Counted from the first letter of the stretch, positions 24,918 to 35,696 are shown. The stretch is DNA of 64,000 bases from Gilvimarinus chinensis DSM 19667 (GCF_000377745.1 NZ_KB898711.1:124001-188000); one strand, 5' to 3'. The notes: generated by a model from the sequence alone, not told the origin. Translations and numbers: made by a program.

Positions 24918-26270
24918 TCAGCGCTGAAACAGCGCCATGGATTCAATGTGCGAGGTTTGCGGGAACATATCCATCACGCCTAATCGCTCCAAACGATAGC
25001 CCCCCTGGGTTAAGGTGCGCGCATCGCGGGCCAAGGTAGCCGGATTACACGACACATAAAGCACGCGCTTGATATCACTCTGGGCAAGTTGCTCGCACAC
25101 GTTCTGAGCGCCCGCGCGCGGTGGGTCCAGCAACAGTGCATCAGGGGTGCCCAGCTCGCTTTGCAGCTGCGCCAAGGATGTTTTTGTCAAATCAAAGGCG
25201 CGAAAGGTGGCGCCAGGTAACGCGTTCAGCTCCGCGTTTTCCTGCCCCCTAGTTACCATTGTTTCAATCGCCTCAATGCCGATAACCTCTGCACCGAGCC
25301 TTGCCAGCGGCAACGTGAAATTACCCATCCCGCAAAACAGGTCAAACACTTTCATACCCGGTGTCGGCGCCAACCAATTCATGGCCTGACGCAACATTAG
25401 CGTGTTTATAGCGCGGTTTACTTGAGTAAAATCCGCTGGGTGAAACGCCAGTTGCAAGTCAAAATCCGGCAAGGCCAACAATAAGCGCGGGTCGACACAT
25501 TTTCCGCTTACCTCTGTTAACTGACTGGCATCCTTTTCCCCTTGCAACCAGAGGTCCACATGGTGTTCCTGAGCCAAGGCTTCCAGCGCGGCACGCGCAT
25601 TCAACGCCAGAGGTTTGGTATGGCGCAGCACGCAGCAGGGTTGATTCGAAGTAGCAATCAGGTCAATGTGGGTAACGGCAAACACCTGAAAGTGTTGTAA
25701 CCACTGGTTAAGCGGAGCCAATAAAGATTCAAGCGCTGGCACTAACACTGGGCATTGGCGCAAATTCACCAATTGTTTGTCTCGCCATTGACGAAACCCC
25801 AGACTCACCTGGCCGACTTTATCAAAAGTTACCCCAAGGCGAGCACGGCTGCGGTAGCCATAACCGTCGCCCACCAATGGCTCAGCGACCTGTTTTGGCA
25901 AGGCAACACCGGCACGAGCCAATTGATCGATGAGCCCCTGCTGCTTGACTATCGGCTGATGAGCCGTGCGCATGAACTGTAACTGACAGCCGCCACAATG
26001 GCCAAAGTGACGACACTGAGGCTCAGCTCGACTGGCTGCCGGGTGTAACACCTCTATACAGCGAGCCTCGCTGTAGCGAGATTGATCGCTGATGACTCGC
26101 GCACGTACCGTTTCACCGGCAAGCGCACCGGCAACAAAAACTGCCTTGCCATCGACTCTGCCAAGCCCACGGCCGTCATGACTGGTACCTGTTACATTCA
26201 GCTCAATTTCCCAGGGCGTAAAAGAAGGAGCTTGACGCTGAGTGCGCCTTCTAGGCCGGTGTCGTTTCAT
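24918..26270 (-). CDS. rlmD: 23S rRNA (uracil-1939-C5)-methyltransferase RlmD
   Basis: SAM-dependent methylation of U1939 in 23S rRNA. The roughly 450 aa protein has an N-terminal TRAM domain (VTGTSHDGRGLGRVDGKAVFV), the iron-sulfur cysteines in CRHFGHCGGCQLQ with an earlier or later fourth Cys, the SAM motif VFDLFCGMGNFTLPLA, and the catalytic LYVSCNPATLARD. ATG 26270 starts MKRHRPRRR, the basic leader usual for RlmD, and overlaps the 3' end of cysM by 20 bp. The cysM-rlmD-barA neighbourhood is the same as around gacS in Pseudomonas, but relA is missing from its usual place next to rlmD. Confidence 0.92.
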   Translation of the reverse strand: MKRHRPRRRTQRQAPSFTPWEIELNVTGTSHDGRGLGRVDGKAVFVAGALAGETVRARVISDQSRYSEARCIEVLHPAASRAEPQCRHFGHCGGCQLQFMRTAHQPIVKQQGLIDQLARAGVALPKQVAEPLVGDGYGYRSRARLGVTFDKVGQVSLGFRQWRDKQLVNLRQCPVLVPALESLLAPLNQWLQHFQVFAVTHIDLIATSNQPCCVLRHTKPLALNARAALEALAQEHHVDLWLQGEKDASQLTEVSGKCVDPRLLLALPDFDLQLAFHPADFTQVNRAINTLMLRQAMNWLAPTPGMKVFDLFCGMGNFTLPLARLGAEVIGIEAIETMVTRGQENAELNALPGATFRAFDLTKTSLAQLQSELGTPDALLLDPPRAGAQNVCEQLAQSDIKRVLYVSCNPATLARDARTLTQGGYRLERLGVMDMFPQTSHIESMALFQR

Positions 26271-27156
26271 TGAAAAGCCCTGATGACAGATAACGATCAC
26301 CGCGATCACAAATGATCGCCACAATAACAGCATTCTCAACACGCTCGGCCAGTGCCATAGCTGCCGCTACGGCGCCACCCGAAGACACACCGCAAAACAC
26401 ACCTTCTTTTTTCGCCAGTAAGCGCATGGTGTGCTCGGCGTTCTGCTGCGACATACTGACGATTTCATCTATCCGAGACTCATCGTAAATGGCGGGTAAA
26501 TATTCTTGCGGCCAACGCCGTATGCCGGGAATACTCGCCCCATCTTCCGGTTGCAGGCCGATAATTTTTACCTTGGGGTTTTGTTCTTTCAGATACCGAG
26601 AACACCCCATAATGGTGCCCGTGGTGCCCATAGAACTGACAAAATGCGTTATTCGGCCCTGGCTCTGCTGCCAAATTTCCGGGCCGGTGCTGCGGTAATG
26701 CGCTTCGGGATTATCGAGGTTACCGAACTGATCCAACACCTTGCCCTTGCCTTCAGCCTGCATCTTCAAGGCCAGGTCACGGGCACCTTCCATGCCTTCT
26801 TCTTTGCTCACTAAAATTAACTGCGCACCGTAAGCCGCCATTGAGGCCTTGCGCTCAGCGGTGCTGTTATCGGGCATGATAAGGGTCAGCGGATAACCTT
26901 TGATCGCGGCCACCATTGCTAGCGCAATACCGGTATTACCGCTGGTGGCTTCGATTAACCGGTCTCCGGGCTTGATGTCACCTCGAGCCTCAGCACGATT
27001 AATCATAGATAACGCGGGCCTGTCTTTAACGGAACCTGCCGGATTATTACCCTCAAGCTTTAATAACAGGGTGTTGGTACTGGCCGAGTCCAGTAAACGT
27101 TGAGCCTTGACCAGGGGCGTATTGCCCACACAGGCTTCAATGGTAGGAAAATCCAT
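26251..27156 (-). CDS. cysM: Cysteine synthase B
   Basis: A PLP enzyme making cysteine from O-acetylserine and sulfide or thiosulfate. The roughly 301 aa protein starts MDFPTIEACVGNTPLVKAQ, with PLP lysine in NPAGSVKDRPAL, substrate loop EATSGNTGIALA, and phosphate-binding GVSSGGAVAAA. The sequence KDRPA matches CysM rather than CysK. ATG 27156 has GAGG just upstream; a TTG five codons earlier is also in frame. It is divergent from barA. Confidence 0.92.
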   Translation of the reverse strand: MDFPTIEACVGNTPLVKAQRLLDSASTNTLLLKLEGNNPAGSVKDRPALSMINRAEARGDIKPGDRLIEATSGNTGIALAMVAAIKGYPLTLIMPDNSTAERKASMAAYGAQLILVSKEEGMEGARDLALKMQAEGKGKVLDQFGNLDNPEAHYRSTGPEIWQQSQGRITHFVSSMGTTGTIMGCSRYLKEQNPKVKIIGLQPEDGASIPGIRRWPQEYLPAIYDESRIDEIVSMSQQNAEHTMRLLAKKEGVFCGVSSGGAVAAAMALAERVENAVIVAIICDRGDRYLSSGLFNETTPA

Positions 27157-27269
27157 GAGGACCTCTGACAACTTGCAGCGACGCGCAAAAGGCGTCTATT
27201 CTAAGGAGCCGCCAAAAAAGTATCAATTGGCTATAACTCACTTGTCCTCAGGGATCCCGACGAGAAATA

Positions 27270-30041
27270 ATGAAAACGAGCAGCGTAAAATCCGAACTCT
27301 GGCGCCTTATTTTGCTGCCTGCCATCAGTATTACCTTATTGCTTTCCGCCACCTTAACCTTTTTGTATATGAGCGCCTTAGATCGTTTTGTTGATCAACG
27401 AGGTCGCTTACTTGCCGAAAAAACAGCGCAGCTGGCCCATATTGCCATCCGCAACCATAACCCTGAAATCCTGAGACAGATTTTAGAATCCACTCTGGAA
27501 GAGCCGATGGTTCGCGCCATCCTTGTGGAAGACCACGAACAGCAACAAAGCCAGCATTTTGGCCCAAGGTTTCTTGATATCACCAAAAAAGCGCCCTCGG
27601 CAGACAACATGGCGCAAATCGCTTATTCAAACTACACGGCGCGCTTTTCATACCCGATTGTCGATGATAAAGGTCTGGACCCGGTGGGAGTGCTAGAGAT
27701 AGAGCTTTCGCTGTCCTCATACTGGATTACAATTTATCAGACCCTACTCATTGTGGTGCTCGCCACAACTGCCTGCCTGCTACTCGCCGGATTTTTCGCC
27801 ATCAAACTGCATGGCAACATTATCGGGCCGACCAAAATCATAAACGACGCCATCTGCAAGTTGAGCAACGGCGATCTCAGCGCAAGGATTGACAGTGACT
27901 TTGCTCATGAATTTCAGCAGCTGGCACAAAACGTCAACATTATGGCCAGCACTCAACAATACGCCCAACAAGATATGCAGCAACACATTGAACAATCAAT
28001 GGATGATTTGCGTGAAACGCTGGAGACCATCGAAATTCAAAATATCGAGCTGGACATAGCGCGCAAGGACGCAATTGCCGCGAGTCAAATTAAGTCTGAA
28101 TTTCTGGCCAATACAAGCCACGAAATTCGTACCCCACTTAACGGTATTATTGGTTTTACGAATCTCGCCATGAAAACCCCGTTGAATGAAAAGCAGCGCA
28201 GCTACGTCCAGACTATTCACGATTCAGCGCAAAACCTCTTAACCGTCATCAATGATATTCTGGACTTTTCCAAAATCGAGTCCGGGAAAATTGTACTGGA
28301 TTATATACCGCTGCCTTTACGTCAAGTGGTAGAGTCTGCAGTGGACGCTGTGGCTTATGATGCCCAGGAAAAAAACCTGCAAATACTGACAATTATCGAC
28401 AATAACATCCCTCCCCAGTTGCTGGGCGACCCCTTGCGTTTCTCGCAAATTCTGACCAATTTAATCGGCAACGCCGTAAAATTCAGCAGCAAAGGCACCA
28501 TTACCGTTGAACTGAGCCTCGAACGTTTTGAGGAAAATAAAATCACCCTCAAAGGCGCTGTCACCGATCAAGGGATAGGCCTGAACGAAGAACAGCAACG
28601 CCAGCTTTTTTCAGCATTTACCCAATCCGATGCATCCATATCACGAGAGCACGGCGGCACTGGCCTCGGTTTAGCCATCTGCAAAGGACTGATAAAACAA
28701 ATGAACGGTAACCTTGGGGTGGATAGCGAACTCGACATGGGAGCCACCTTTTGGTTTACCGCAGAACTCGGCGTGGACCCACATTTTGTCGCCTCAGAAC
28801 ATCATCCACTGAAAAATAAACGTCTGCTGATCTGCAGTGATATTGAAGCCGGATACCGGCAATTGGCGAGCCTGACCGAGCAATGGGGGGCAGAGACGCA
28901 TTGGATTTCATCTGTTCACGATATTTTCACAACGCTTCGACGGGAACAGCAAGGCGGTCAGGACTATGACGTAACAATACTGGATGTATCTCCTGGGGAG
29001 CGGCGTCTACCCCTTGGATTACTGGATAATTTAGCCGAACAGCTTGAAAGCGAATTTCACTGCACACTAATTATTTCCTGCACCGCCAATCATAAAGTGC
29101 TTTTCAGTCAGCACATCAGCGCCTCATCCATTGAATTTGTCGTTAAACCCATCACCCATTCCAGTTTATTGCATGCTTGTAACCATGCCATGAACCTTAA
29201 CGTAGAAAGCTCTCAAGCCTTAACACCTCCGCCGCAGCCCACCGAACATCACGTATTATTAGTGGATGACAATGAAGCTAATCTACAGCTTGCCAGTGAA
29301 TTTTTACAAGGCTTAAACGTTAAAGTCACCCAAGCTAAATCAGGTGAACAGGCCATAGAGCTGCACCTCGAACAGAAGTTCGATTTGATCTTTATGGACA
29401 TACAAATGCCGGGTATGGACGGCATACAAACCACCCAAGAGATCCGCCGCCAGGAAAGCAACACCAGAACCCCTATTGTTGCGCTGTCGGCTCATTCGCT
29501 GAGCGAACACAAAACGGATTTGTTAATTTCCGGTATGGACGACTGCCTTCGAAAACCCGTCTCACAAGATCAACTGGCGCACGTACTCACACGTTGGCTT
29601 GGATTAAACCAAGGCAGCCTCTTTCCCGATGCCAGGCTCTTGCACCGCTCAGGAGACTCTTTTACACAAACTGCCGAAGCCAGCGGCCCCGTGAATATAA
29701 ACCAGTGCCTGGGGCTCGCTAACCATAAAGCCGATTTAGCCAAAGACATGCTAAAAATGTTAATTGATAACTTACAGGAAGAAAAAAGATCTATTAACGA
29801 TGCTTTTCAGGCCCAGAACTGGGCGACATTGCAAGACCTGATTCACAAACTTTATGGCAGCAGCTGCTATACAGGGGTACCACATTTGCGCGGCCTTTCT
29901 GGGCTAATCGACAAAGCTCTGCAAGCCCGCCAAACCGGCGTATTAGCGCCTATGATAAAAAGCTTAAACGCTGCAATGGATCAGTTAATCACATGGCAAA
30001 AGAATAACAACATTGACGAGTTGTTTACTTCTTCAGATTAA
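27270..30041 (+). CDS. barA: Hybrid sensor histidine kinase BarA/GacS
   Basis: The sensor of the BarA-UvrY (GacS-GacA) system controlling CsrA through small RNAs. The 923 aa protein matches BarA in length and layout: TM1 about residues 13-34, a periplasmic sensor domain, TM2 about 155-178, HAMP, coiled coil, HisKA with NTSHEIRTPLNGIIGF (His about 284), ATPase domain with NLIGNAVKFSS, DQGIGL and GGTGLGLAI, a degenerate receiver (about 515-640), a true receiver with phospho-acceptor Asp about 710 in LIFMDIQMPGMDG, and an Hpt domain with His about 859 in DLIHKLYGSS. Its 3' end overlaps recO convergently by 17 bp. Confidence 0.93.
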   Translation: MKTSSVKSELWRLILLPAISITLLLSATLTFLYMSALDRFVDQRGRLLAEKTAQLAHIAIRNHNPEILRQILESTLEEPMVRAILVEDHEQQQSQHFGPRFLDITKKAPSADNMAQIAYSNYTARFSYPIVDDKGLDPVGVLEIELSLSSYWITIYQTLLIVVLATTACLLLAGFFAIKLHGNIIGPTKIINDAICKLSNGDLSARIDSDFAHEFQQLAQNVNIMASTQQYAQQDMQQHIEQSMDDLRETLETIEIQNIELDIARKDAIAASQIKSEFLANTSHEIRTPLNGIIGFTNLAMKTPLNEKQRSYVQTIHDSAQNLLTVINDILDFSKIESGKIVLDYIPLPLRQVVESAVDAVAYDAQEKNLQILTIIDNNIPPQLLGDPLRFSQILTNLIGNAVKFSSKGTITVELSLERFEENKITLKGAVTDQGIGLNEEQQRQLFSAFTQSDASISREHGGTGLGLAICKGLIKQMNGNLGVDSELDMGATFWFTAELGVDPHFVASEHHPLKNKRLLICSDIEAGYRQLASLTEQWGAETHWISSVHDIFTTLRREQQGGQDYDVTILDVSPGERRLPLGLLDNLAEQLESEFHCTLIISCTANHKVLFSQHISASSIEFVVKPITHSSLLHACNHAMNLNVESSQALTPPPQPTEHHVLLVDDNEANLQLASEFLQGLNVKVTQAKSGEQAIELHLEQKFDLIFMDIQMPGMDGIQTTQEIRRQESNTRTPIVALSAHSLSEHKTDLLISGMDDCLRKPVSQDQLAHVLTRWLGLNQGSLFPDARLLHRSGDSFTQTAEASGPVNINQCLGLANHKADLAKDMLKMLIDNLQEEKRSINDAFQAQNWATLQDLIHKLYGSSCYTGVPHLRGLSGLIDKALQARQTGVLAPMIKSLNAAMDQLITWQKNNNIDELFTSSD

Positions 30042-30732
30042 AAAATTCACGGGAGCGCAGCGGCTTTGCACCTAACAAGGCTTGAAGCAAGCATCTATTA
30101 ACGCGCTTAGCCGTTTGCCGTGCTGAAACCAGATCGAAACGCTGCCTTGCCACCTGCAATATATGTTCACCGTAGAACAGCCCCGTCTTTTTTTCTCCCG
30201 CCATGACGGGCACAAAGCCCTGCTGAGTTTCCAGGCGATAGTAAGCCTCAGAGCGTATTGGCCCTGAGTCTAGTGCCTCTTCCGTCCAACTGATTGCGAC
30301 CCCCATTGCCTGTAGCAGACTCTGCTCAAAACGTCGCAAGACGGGTTCCGGGCACTCGGTTTCGGCCAATTCAGACAGCGCTTGTTGATAGGCAGAAAAT
30401 ATTTCTGGATGGGGGTCTGCTTCTGGAATCAATCGATGCAACAGCTCATTGAGATACAGCCCGGAATACAAACAAATACCCTTTAGAGAATGAGGTATTC
30501 CAGCGCCTTCAAAATGGGTCATCAGCAGCATTCCAGCTTTTCCCTGGGCAGAAATAAGCAATGGAATAAAAGGATTCAGCAGCGCTCTTTGCGATTTCTT
30601 TTTTTGCCGCTGACCTCGTACTACAGTGGCAAGAATCCCGTACTGAGGGGTAAAACAATGAACGATAAAACTGGTATCGCGGTAAGGGCGGGTATGAATA
30701 ATATATGCCGGTTGCAACTCCACCCGTCGCAT
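30025..30732 (-). CDS. recO: DNA repair protein RecO
   Basis: RecO works with RecR (and RecF) to load RecA on SSB-coated DNA and anneals strands. The 235 aa protein has an N-terminal OB-fold (PAYIIHTRPYRDTSFIVHCFTPQYGILATVVRGQR) and the helical C-terminal domain (GICLYSGLYLNELLHRLIPEADPHPEIF). The zinc-binding cysteines of some RecO proteins are not evident, as in most gammaproteobacteria. It is the last gene of the lepA-lepB-DUF4845-rnc-era-recO run; pdxJ, which often follows, is absent. Confidence 0.92.
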   Translation of the reverse strand: MRRVELQPAYIIHTRPYRDTSFIVHCFTPQYGILATVVRGQRQKKKSQRALLNPFIPLLISAQGKAGMLLMTHFEGAGIPHSLKGICLYSGLYLNELLHRLIPEADPHPEIFSAYQQALSELAETECPEPVLRRFEQSLLQAMGVAISWTEEALDSGPIRSEAYYRLETQQGFVPVMAGEKKTGLFYGEHILQVARQRFDLVSARQTAKRVNRCLLQALLGAKPLRSREFFNLKK

Positions 30733-30745
30733 AAACTAAGGCCTT

Positions 30746-31645
30746 TTACAGATCGTCGTAACCCAAACTGCGCAATGCACGCTCATCGTCCGACCAGCCA
30801 GATTTCACTTTAACCCAAAGGCGCAGCATAATTTTAGTATCCAGCAATTTTTCCATATCCAGCCTCGCCTGCTGGCCAATTTGCTTAATACGCTCGCCCT
30901 TGTTACCAATTAAAATCCGCTTTTGGCCATCGCGCTCAACCAGAATAACCGCTCCTATGTGAAGGGTCTTCCCCTGTTGTTTGTATTCCTCAATCTCTAC
31001 CGCCATTTGATGCGGCAACTCATCGCCTAACTGACGGGTAATTTTTTCACGAATGATCTCCGCCACCATAAAGCGGGCGGAGCGGTCAGTGATTTGATCT
31101 TCATCAAAAAAATGGGGGCCCTCTGGAATGTACCCCAAAATCACTTCCTGCAATCGGTCTAAATTCGTACCGCGTAACGCCGACATAGGTACAATTTGAT
31201 CGGCCTTTAAGCGCTCAGACAGCACCTGTAAATGAGGCAACAACGTGTTTTTATCGTCAATTTTGTCGATTTTGTTGACCGCAAGAATAATGGGGGAGCG
31301 CACCGCCTCAAGGCGCTGAGCGACCATTTCATCTTCTTCGGTAAACGCCAGACGGTCCACCACAAAAATCACCAAGTCGACGTCCTTCATCGCCGAGCCC
31401 GCTGCGCGGTTCATATAGCGGTTGATAGCGCGCGGCTCGTTTTTATGCAGCCCAGGAGTATCCACAAACACAACTTGATTGGTGCCTTCGGTCAGAATAC
31501 CGGTCACGTTGTTACGGGTGGTTTGCGGCTTACGCGACGTAATGCTGACTTTTTGGCCCAGCAGATGATTCAACAACGTAGACTTGCCCACGTTCGGGCG
31601 GCCGACAATAGCCACGTAACCGCAACGAGTAGTTTGATCAGACAT
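30746..31645 (-). CDS. era: GTPase Era
   Basis: An essential GTPase that binds the 3' end of 16S rRNA in 30S assembly. The 299 aa protein has G1 [13 protein letters not shown]2/G3 TPGLHKN, G4 NKID, and a C-terminal KH domain ([23 protein letters not shown]). It follows rnc after 9 bp and precedes recO after 13 bp, the normal gammaproteobacterial order. Confidence 0.96.
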   Translation of the reverse strand: MSDQTTRCGYVAIVGRPNVGKSTLLNHLLGQKVSITSRKPQTTRNNVTGILTEGTNQVVFVDTPGLHKNEPRAINRYMNRAAGSAMKDVDLVIFVVDRLAFTEEDEMVAQRLEAVRSPIILAVNKIDKIDDKNTLLPHLQVLSERLKADQIVPMSALRGTNLDRLQEVILGYIPEGPHFFDEDQITDRSARFMVAEIIREKITRQLGDELPHQMAVEIEEYKQQGKTLHIGAVILVERDGQKRILIGNKGERIKQIGQQARLDMEKLLDTKIMLRLWVKVKSGWSDDERALRSLGYDDL

Positions 31646-31654
31646 AGTAAATTC

Positions 31655-32335
31655 CTAACTCACACCCAAGCGTTTAAGCACCTGAGCGGCGGATTGTTTT
31701 TCAGCCGCACGGCGACTGCTGGCGCGAGCACTCTCGGGTTTATTCAGTAAAGCAACATGGCACTCTACGGTAAACATTTGCGCATGAGCCTCGCCAGCCA
31801 CCTCGACTACCTGATAATCCGGCAATGGCTGTCGCTTGGCCTGCAAATATTCCTGCAAGCGCGTTTTCGCGTCTTTCGCCGGGTTTTCAAGGCTAAGTGC
31901 TTTCAGGCGCGAATCGTACCATTGCAACACCCGCGCGCGACAACTCGGCATATCTGAATCAAGGTAAATGGCGCCGATAATCGCTTCAACCGCATCGGCA
32001 AGAATAGAGTCACGCCTGTGGCCCCCGCTTTTCATCTCGCCTTCGCCCAAGTGCAGACATTCACCCAACTCAAACTCACGGGCCAGCTCGGCCAGGGTTT
32101 CGCCTTTAACCATTTGGGAGCGTAAGCGGCTCAACTGGCCTTCGCGGGCTTTAGGAAACTGGTGGAATAACGCCTCGCCCACTAAAAAATTGACGATAGA
32201 GTCGCCTAAAAACTCTAACCGTTCGTTGTTGTTGGCGCCCACACTGCGATGGCTTAGGGCAAGCTGCAGACGGGTTATATCTTTGAATTGATACCCCAGT
32301 CTTTGCTGTAAACGGGTGAGTAGAATATCGCTCAC
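31655..32335 (-). CDS. rnc: Ribonuclease III
   Basis: A double-strand RNA endonuclease for rRNA processing and mRNA turnover. The roughly 226 aa protein has the signature NERLEFLGDSIVNF, catalytic D/E residues including DAVEAIIGAIYLD, and a C-terminal dsRNA-binding domain (DAKTRLQEYLQAKRQPLPDYQVV). GTG 32335 is chosen because it overlaps the stop of the DUF4845 gene (GTGA) and gives the usual N-terminus; the frame is open further upstream. Translational coupling with that gene is likely. Confidence 0.94.
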   Translation of the reverse strand: MSDILLTRLQQRLGYQFKDITRLQLALSHRSVGANNNERLEFLGDSIVNFLVGEALFHQFPKAREGQLSRLRSQMVKGETLAELAREFELGECLHLGEGEMKSGGHRRDSILADAVEAIIGAIYLDSDMPSCRARVLQWYDSRLKALSLENPAKDAKTRLQEYLQAKRQPLPDYQVVEVAGEAHAQMFTVECHVALLNKPESARASSRRAAEKQSAAQVLKRLGVS

Positions 32336-32748
32336 TGGTCTTCTAATGTCTCCGGGGCAGTGCAGCATTCGTCCGGACGACTGCTGTCGAGTACATTATG
32401 AAAGCTCAGTACTACATCGATGTTGTAGATCAGTGGCACACGAGTTTCATATTTGTTGACAATAATGATGCCTTTGCTGCTTTGCACAAACTCAAGCTGT
32501 CGAGCACCTTCACTGCGTACATTGTTGATACTGAAGTAACTGTTGAGCTTGCGAGTAATTTCCCCTTTACTCATCCGTTTTAGCTCATCACCTTCATCTG
32601 CCAGCGCTTGCAGGCCATTAACAATGTAGTAATTTTCGGCGTACACGGGCACCAATTTAGCCGCGCACAAGCCAAAAAAAGCCACCACCATTATCACCAG
32701 CAGCCAACCTATGGAAGACAATCCTCGTTGCGATGCTTTTGTACGCAT
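32332..32748 (-). CDS. DUF4845 family membrane protein
   Basis: A protein of unknown role always found between lepB and rnc in many gammaproteobacteria. The roughly 138 aa protein has a basic N-terminus, a type IV pilin-like single membrane segment (GLSSIGWLLVIMVVAFFGLCAAKLVPVYAENYYI), and a soluble domain predicted to face the periplasm. Context suggests a link to protein export or envelope biogenesis, but no function is assigned. ATG 32748 gives a normal start; the frame is open 7 codons further. Confidence 0.85.
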   Translation of the reverse strand: MRTKASQRGLSSIGWLLVIMVVAFFGLCAAKLVPVYAENYYIVNGLQALADEGDELKRMSKGEITRKLNSYFSINNVRSEGARQLEFVQSSKGIIIVNKYETRVPLIYNIDVVLSFHNVLDSSRPDECCTAPETLEDQ

Positions 32749-32796
32749 AGTCGCTATCCTCAGCGTCAATTGTTGTTTAATTGTTAACCGTCGACA

Positions 32797-33657
32797 TTAA
32801 TTGATTGCGCCGGCACGGTCAAAACTGGGCAGACTGAACAGTGAATCCCAGTGCATCCACACAGCAACCGCTTTACCCACAATATGATCTTCCGGCACAA
32901 AGGGATCGTCCCAGCCGCGACTGTCAAAGCTGTTGTCGCGGTTATCGCCCATCATGAAGTAATGCCCTTCAGGCACCGTCCACGAGCCGCGGCGACTGTA
33001 TTGCCCCGGGCGCAGATACTTGCGCGACGTGTAGGTATGCTCACCTAAGGTCTCTTCAACCAGCCTAAACTGAGGGCGTTGCGGCGGTAATACCGCCTGC
33101 AGATTTTCAGGCACAGGCTCGCCGTTTACGGTTAATTGATGGTCGGTGTACTCGATGGTATCGCCGGGCAAGCCAATAACACGTTTAATATAGTAAGTAT
33201 CGGGCAGGTGGGGCGGGAAAAACACCATCACATCGCCGCGCTCAGGTTCATTAATCGGTATGACTTTTTTATTGATCACTGGCAACCGAATACCGTAGGT
33301 GTATTTATTCACCAGAATAAAGTCACCGATATCCAAGGTTGGCTCCATAGAGCCTGAGGGTATTTGAAAGGGCTCAGCGACAAACGAGCGCAGCACAAAC
33401 ACCACCAGCAATACAGGAAAAAACGATTTACTGTATTCGACCAGGGTGGGTTCACGAGACGCTTCATCAACCGCTCTCTGATAGAGCTTGCGTGTATCGC
33501 TACCCTCATCACCGAGCTCTTTACCATCAAACTGCGCTTTGGCAGCCGCTGTTTTTTGTTTACGGGGCCCGGCCAACACTAACGCATCGAACAGCCAAAC
33601 CAAGCCAGTAAAAAAAACCCCGATAGTTAAAATCAGGGGCAGGTTGATATTTCCCAT
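32797..33657 (-). CDS. lepB: Signal peptidase I
   Basis: An inner-membrane serine/lysine protease removing signal peptides. The 286 aa protein has two N-terminal membrane segments (PLILTIGVFFTGLVWLFDALVLAG and FFPVLLVVFVLRSFV), catalytic Ser in IPSGSMEPTL, catalytic Lys in YYIKRVIGLPGD, and the box E motif GDNRDNSFDSR. It lies 15 bp after lepA. Confidence 0.96.
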   Translation of the reverse strand: MGNINLPLILTIGVFFTGLVWLFDALVLAGPRKQKTAAAKAQFDGKELGDEGSDTRKLYQRAVDEASREPTLVEYSKSFFPVLLVVFVLRSFVAEPFQIPSGSMEPTLDIGDFILVNKYTYGIRLPVINKKVIPINEPERGDVMVFFPPHLPDTYYIKRVIGLPGDTIEYTDHQLTVNGEPVPENLQAVLPPQRPQFRLVEETLGEHTYTSRKYLRPGQYSRRGSWTVPEGHYFMMGDNRDNSFDSRGWDDPFVPEDHIVGKAVAVWMHWDSLFSLPSFDRAGAIN

Positions 33658-33672
33658 GTATGCGCCTTGTGA

Positions 33673-35490
33673 TTAATTGTCTACCTGAAGTACAGCGAGG
33701 AAGGCAGACTGGGGAATTTCAACATTACCCACTTGCTTCATCCGCTTTTTACCTTCTTTTTGCTTTTGCAGCAGCTTTTTCTTACGCGAGGCATCGCCAC
33801 CATAACACTTGGCGGTTACGTTTTTACGCAGTGCCTTAACCGTGGTACGCGACACAACATTGCCACCAATGGCGGCCTGAATCGCCACATCAAACATCTG
33901 CCGCGGAATTAACTCTTTCATTTTTTCCGTCAGGTTTCGGCCGATACTTTGGGCGTGATCACGGTGAACAATCAATGCCAAAGCATCGACTTTGTCGCCG
34001 TTAATTAACACATCCAATCGCACCAGATTTGCCGCTTCAAAGCGGGAAAAACTGTAATCGAGCGAAGCGAATCCACGGCTCACGGATTTAAGACGATCAA
34101 AGAAATCCAATACCACTTCGTTCATGGGCATGTCGTAACGTACCGACACCTGATTCCCCATGTAGTGCATGTCACGTTGAACACCGCGTTTCTCTACACA
34201 CAAAGTAATCACCGACCCCAAATGTTCCTGGGGTACGAGAATATTTGCCTCAACAATGGGCTCGCGCATTTCATCGATGCTGCCAGAATCCGGCAGAGAC
34301 GATGGGTTATCCACGTAAATGATTTCACCCTTAGTGGTTACTACCTCATACACTACCGTTGGTGCCGTAGTAATCAGATCCAGATCGTATTCGCGCTCAA
34401 GCCGCTCTTGGATAATTTCCATGTGCAGCATGCCAAGAAAGCCACAGCGAAAACCAAAGCCCAGCGCATCGGAGCTTTCAGGCTCGAAAAACAACGAGGC
34501 ATCATTCAAAGTGAGCTTTTGCAGCGCTTCGCGGAAGTTTTCAAAGTCGTCGGAGCTGACCGGGAACATACCCGCGTATACCTGCGGTTTCACCTTCTGG
34601 AATCCGGGCAACGCCGCTGTGTCAGGGTGATTGCTGGAGATAATGGTATCCCCCACCGGCGCACCTTGAATATCTTTGATGCCAGCAACGATAAAACCCA
34701 CTTCGCCAGCTTTAAGCTCTTTTAATTTAGTGAGCTTAGGGTTGAAGACCCCCACGCTGTCGACCACATGGGCTTTGCCGATGGATTTGGTGACGATTTT
34801 GTCTTTCACCCGCAAAGTCCCCTGAGTTACCCGCACCAGCGACACAACGCCAAGGTAGTTATCGAACCAGGAATCGATGATCAACGCCTGCAGAGGCGCT
34901 TCGCGGTCGCCCACAGGCGGCGGTACCAGGCGCACAAGCTCTTCCAGCACATCCTCGATACCCAAACCCGATTTTGCGCTGCAGCGCACCGCCTCGGTGG
35001 CATCAATACCGATCACATCTTCAATTTCCTGTGCCACACGTTCGGGCTCGGCCTGAGGCAAATCCATCTTATTCAGTACTGGAATAACCTCCAGCCCCTG
35101 CTCGATGGCGGTGTAACAGTTCGCCACCGACTGCGCTTCAACACCCTGCGCCGCATCTACAATCAGCAGCGCCCCCTCACAGGCAGAGAGTGAGCGGGAG
35201 ACTTCATACGAGAAGTCGACGTGCCCCGGAGTATCAATAAAGTTCAGCTGATAAGTCTCGCCATCGCGTGCTTTGTAGTTCAACGTCACGCTCTGAGCTT
35301 TAATGGTGATGCCTCGCTCGCGTTCAATATCCATAGAATCGAGCACTTGCGCAGCCATTTCCCGGTCAGTTAGGCCGCCGCACAACTGAATAAAACGGTC
35401 CGCAATCGTGGATTTACCATGATCGATATGGGCGATAATAGAAAAGTTGCGTATATGGCTGATTTCTTTAGGGTTAATACTGTCTGACAT
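33673..35490 (-). CDS. lepA: Elongation factor 4 (LepA)
   Basis: A ribosome-associated GTPase implicated in translation fidelity and initiation. The 605 aa protein has G1 [14 protein letters not shown]3 DTPGHVDF, G4 NKMDLP, an EF-G-like domain III and V, and the LepA-specific C-terminal domain ([21 protein letters not shown]). It is the first gene of the leftward lep-rnc-era-recO run and divergent from dapE. Confidence 0.97.
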   Translation of the reverse strand: MSDSINPKEISHIRNFSIIAHIDHGKSTIADRFIQLCGGLTDREMAAQVLDSMDIERERGITIKAQSVTLNYKARDGETYQLNFIDTPGHVDFSYEVSRSLSACEGALLIVDAAQGVEAQSVANCYTAIEQGLEVIPVLNKMDLPQAEPERVAQEIEDVIGIDATEAVRCSAKSGLGIEDVLEELVRLVPPPVGDREAPLQALIIDSWFDNYLGVVSLVRVTQGTLRVKDKIVTKSIGKAHVVDSVGVFNPKLTKLKELKAGEVGFIVAGIKDIQGAPVGDTIISSNHPDTAALPGFQKVKPQVYAGMFPVSSDDFENFREALQKLTLNDASLFFEPESSDALGFGFRCGFLGMLHMEIIQERLEREYDLDLITTAPTVVYEVVTTKGEIIYVDNPSSLPDSGSIDEMREPIVEANILVPQEHLGSVITLCVEKRGVQRDMHYMGNQVSVRYDMPMNEVVLDFFDRLKSVSRGFASLDYSFSRFEAANLVRLDVLINGDKVDALALIVHRDHAQSIGRNLTEKMKELIPRQMFDVAIQAAIGGNVVSRTTVKALRKNVTAKCYGGDASRKKKLLQKQKEGKKRMKQVGNVEIPQSAFLAVLQVDN

Positions 35491-35696
35491 TCTGTCTCAA
35501 CTCATGCATTCGGGCGCGGCCCAAATGGCGGAAATGGTCTGTTCGGCCTGAGCGTATCGCTACCAGCCGGGTTCACACAAAGGCGGCAAGTTTAGCTTAT
35601 TTGCCCGTCCCATGCTATGACATGCTTTCGCTCTCAAGACGGGGATTTGATAGAATCGCCGCCCTAAATCCTCACAGCAACCCAAGCGGACTCAGC

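Noticed and set aside
34165-35193. Plus-strand frames of 186 and 141 codons inside lepA
   Set aside because: Antisense shadows of a highly conserved gene.
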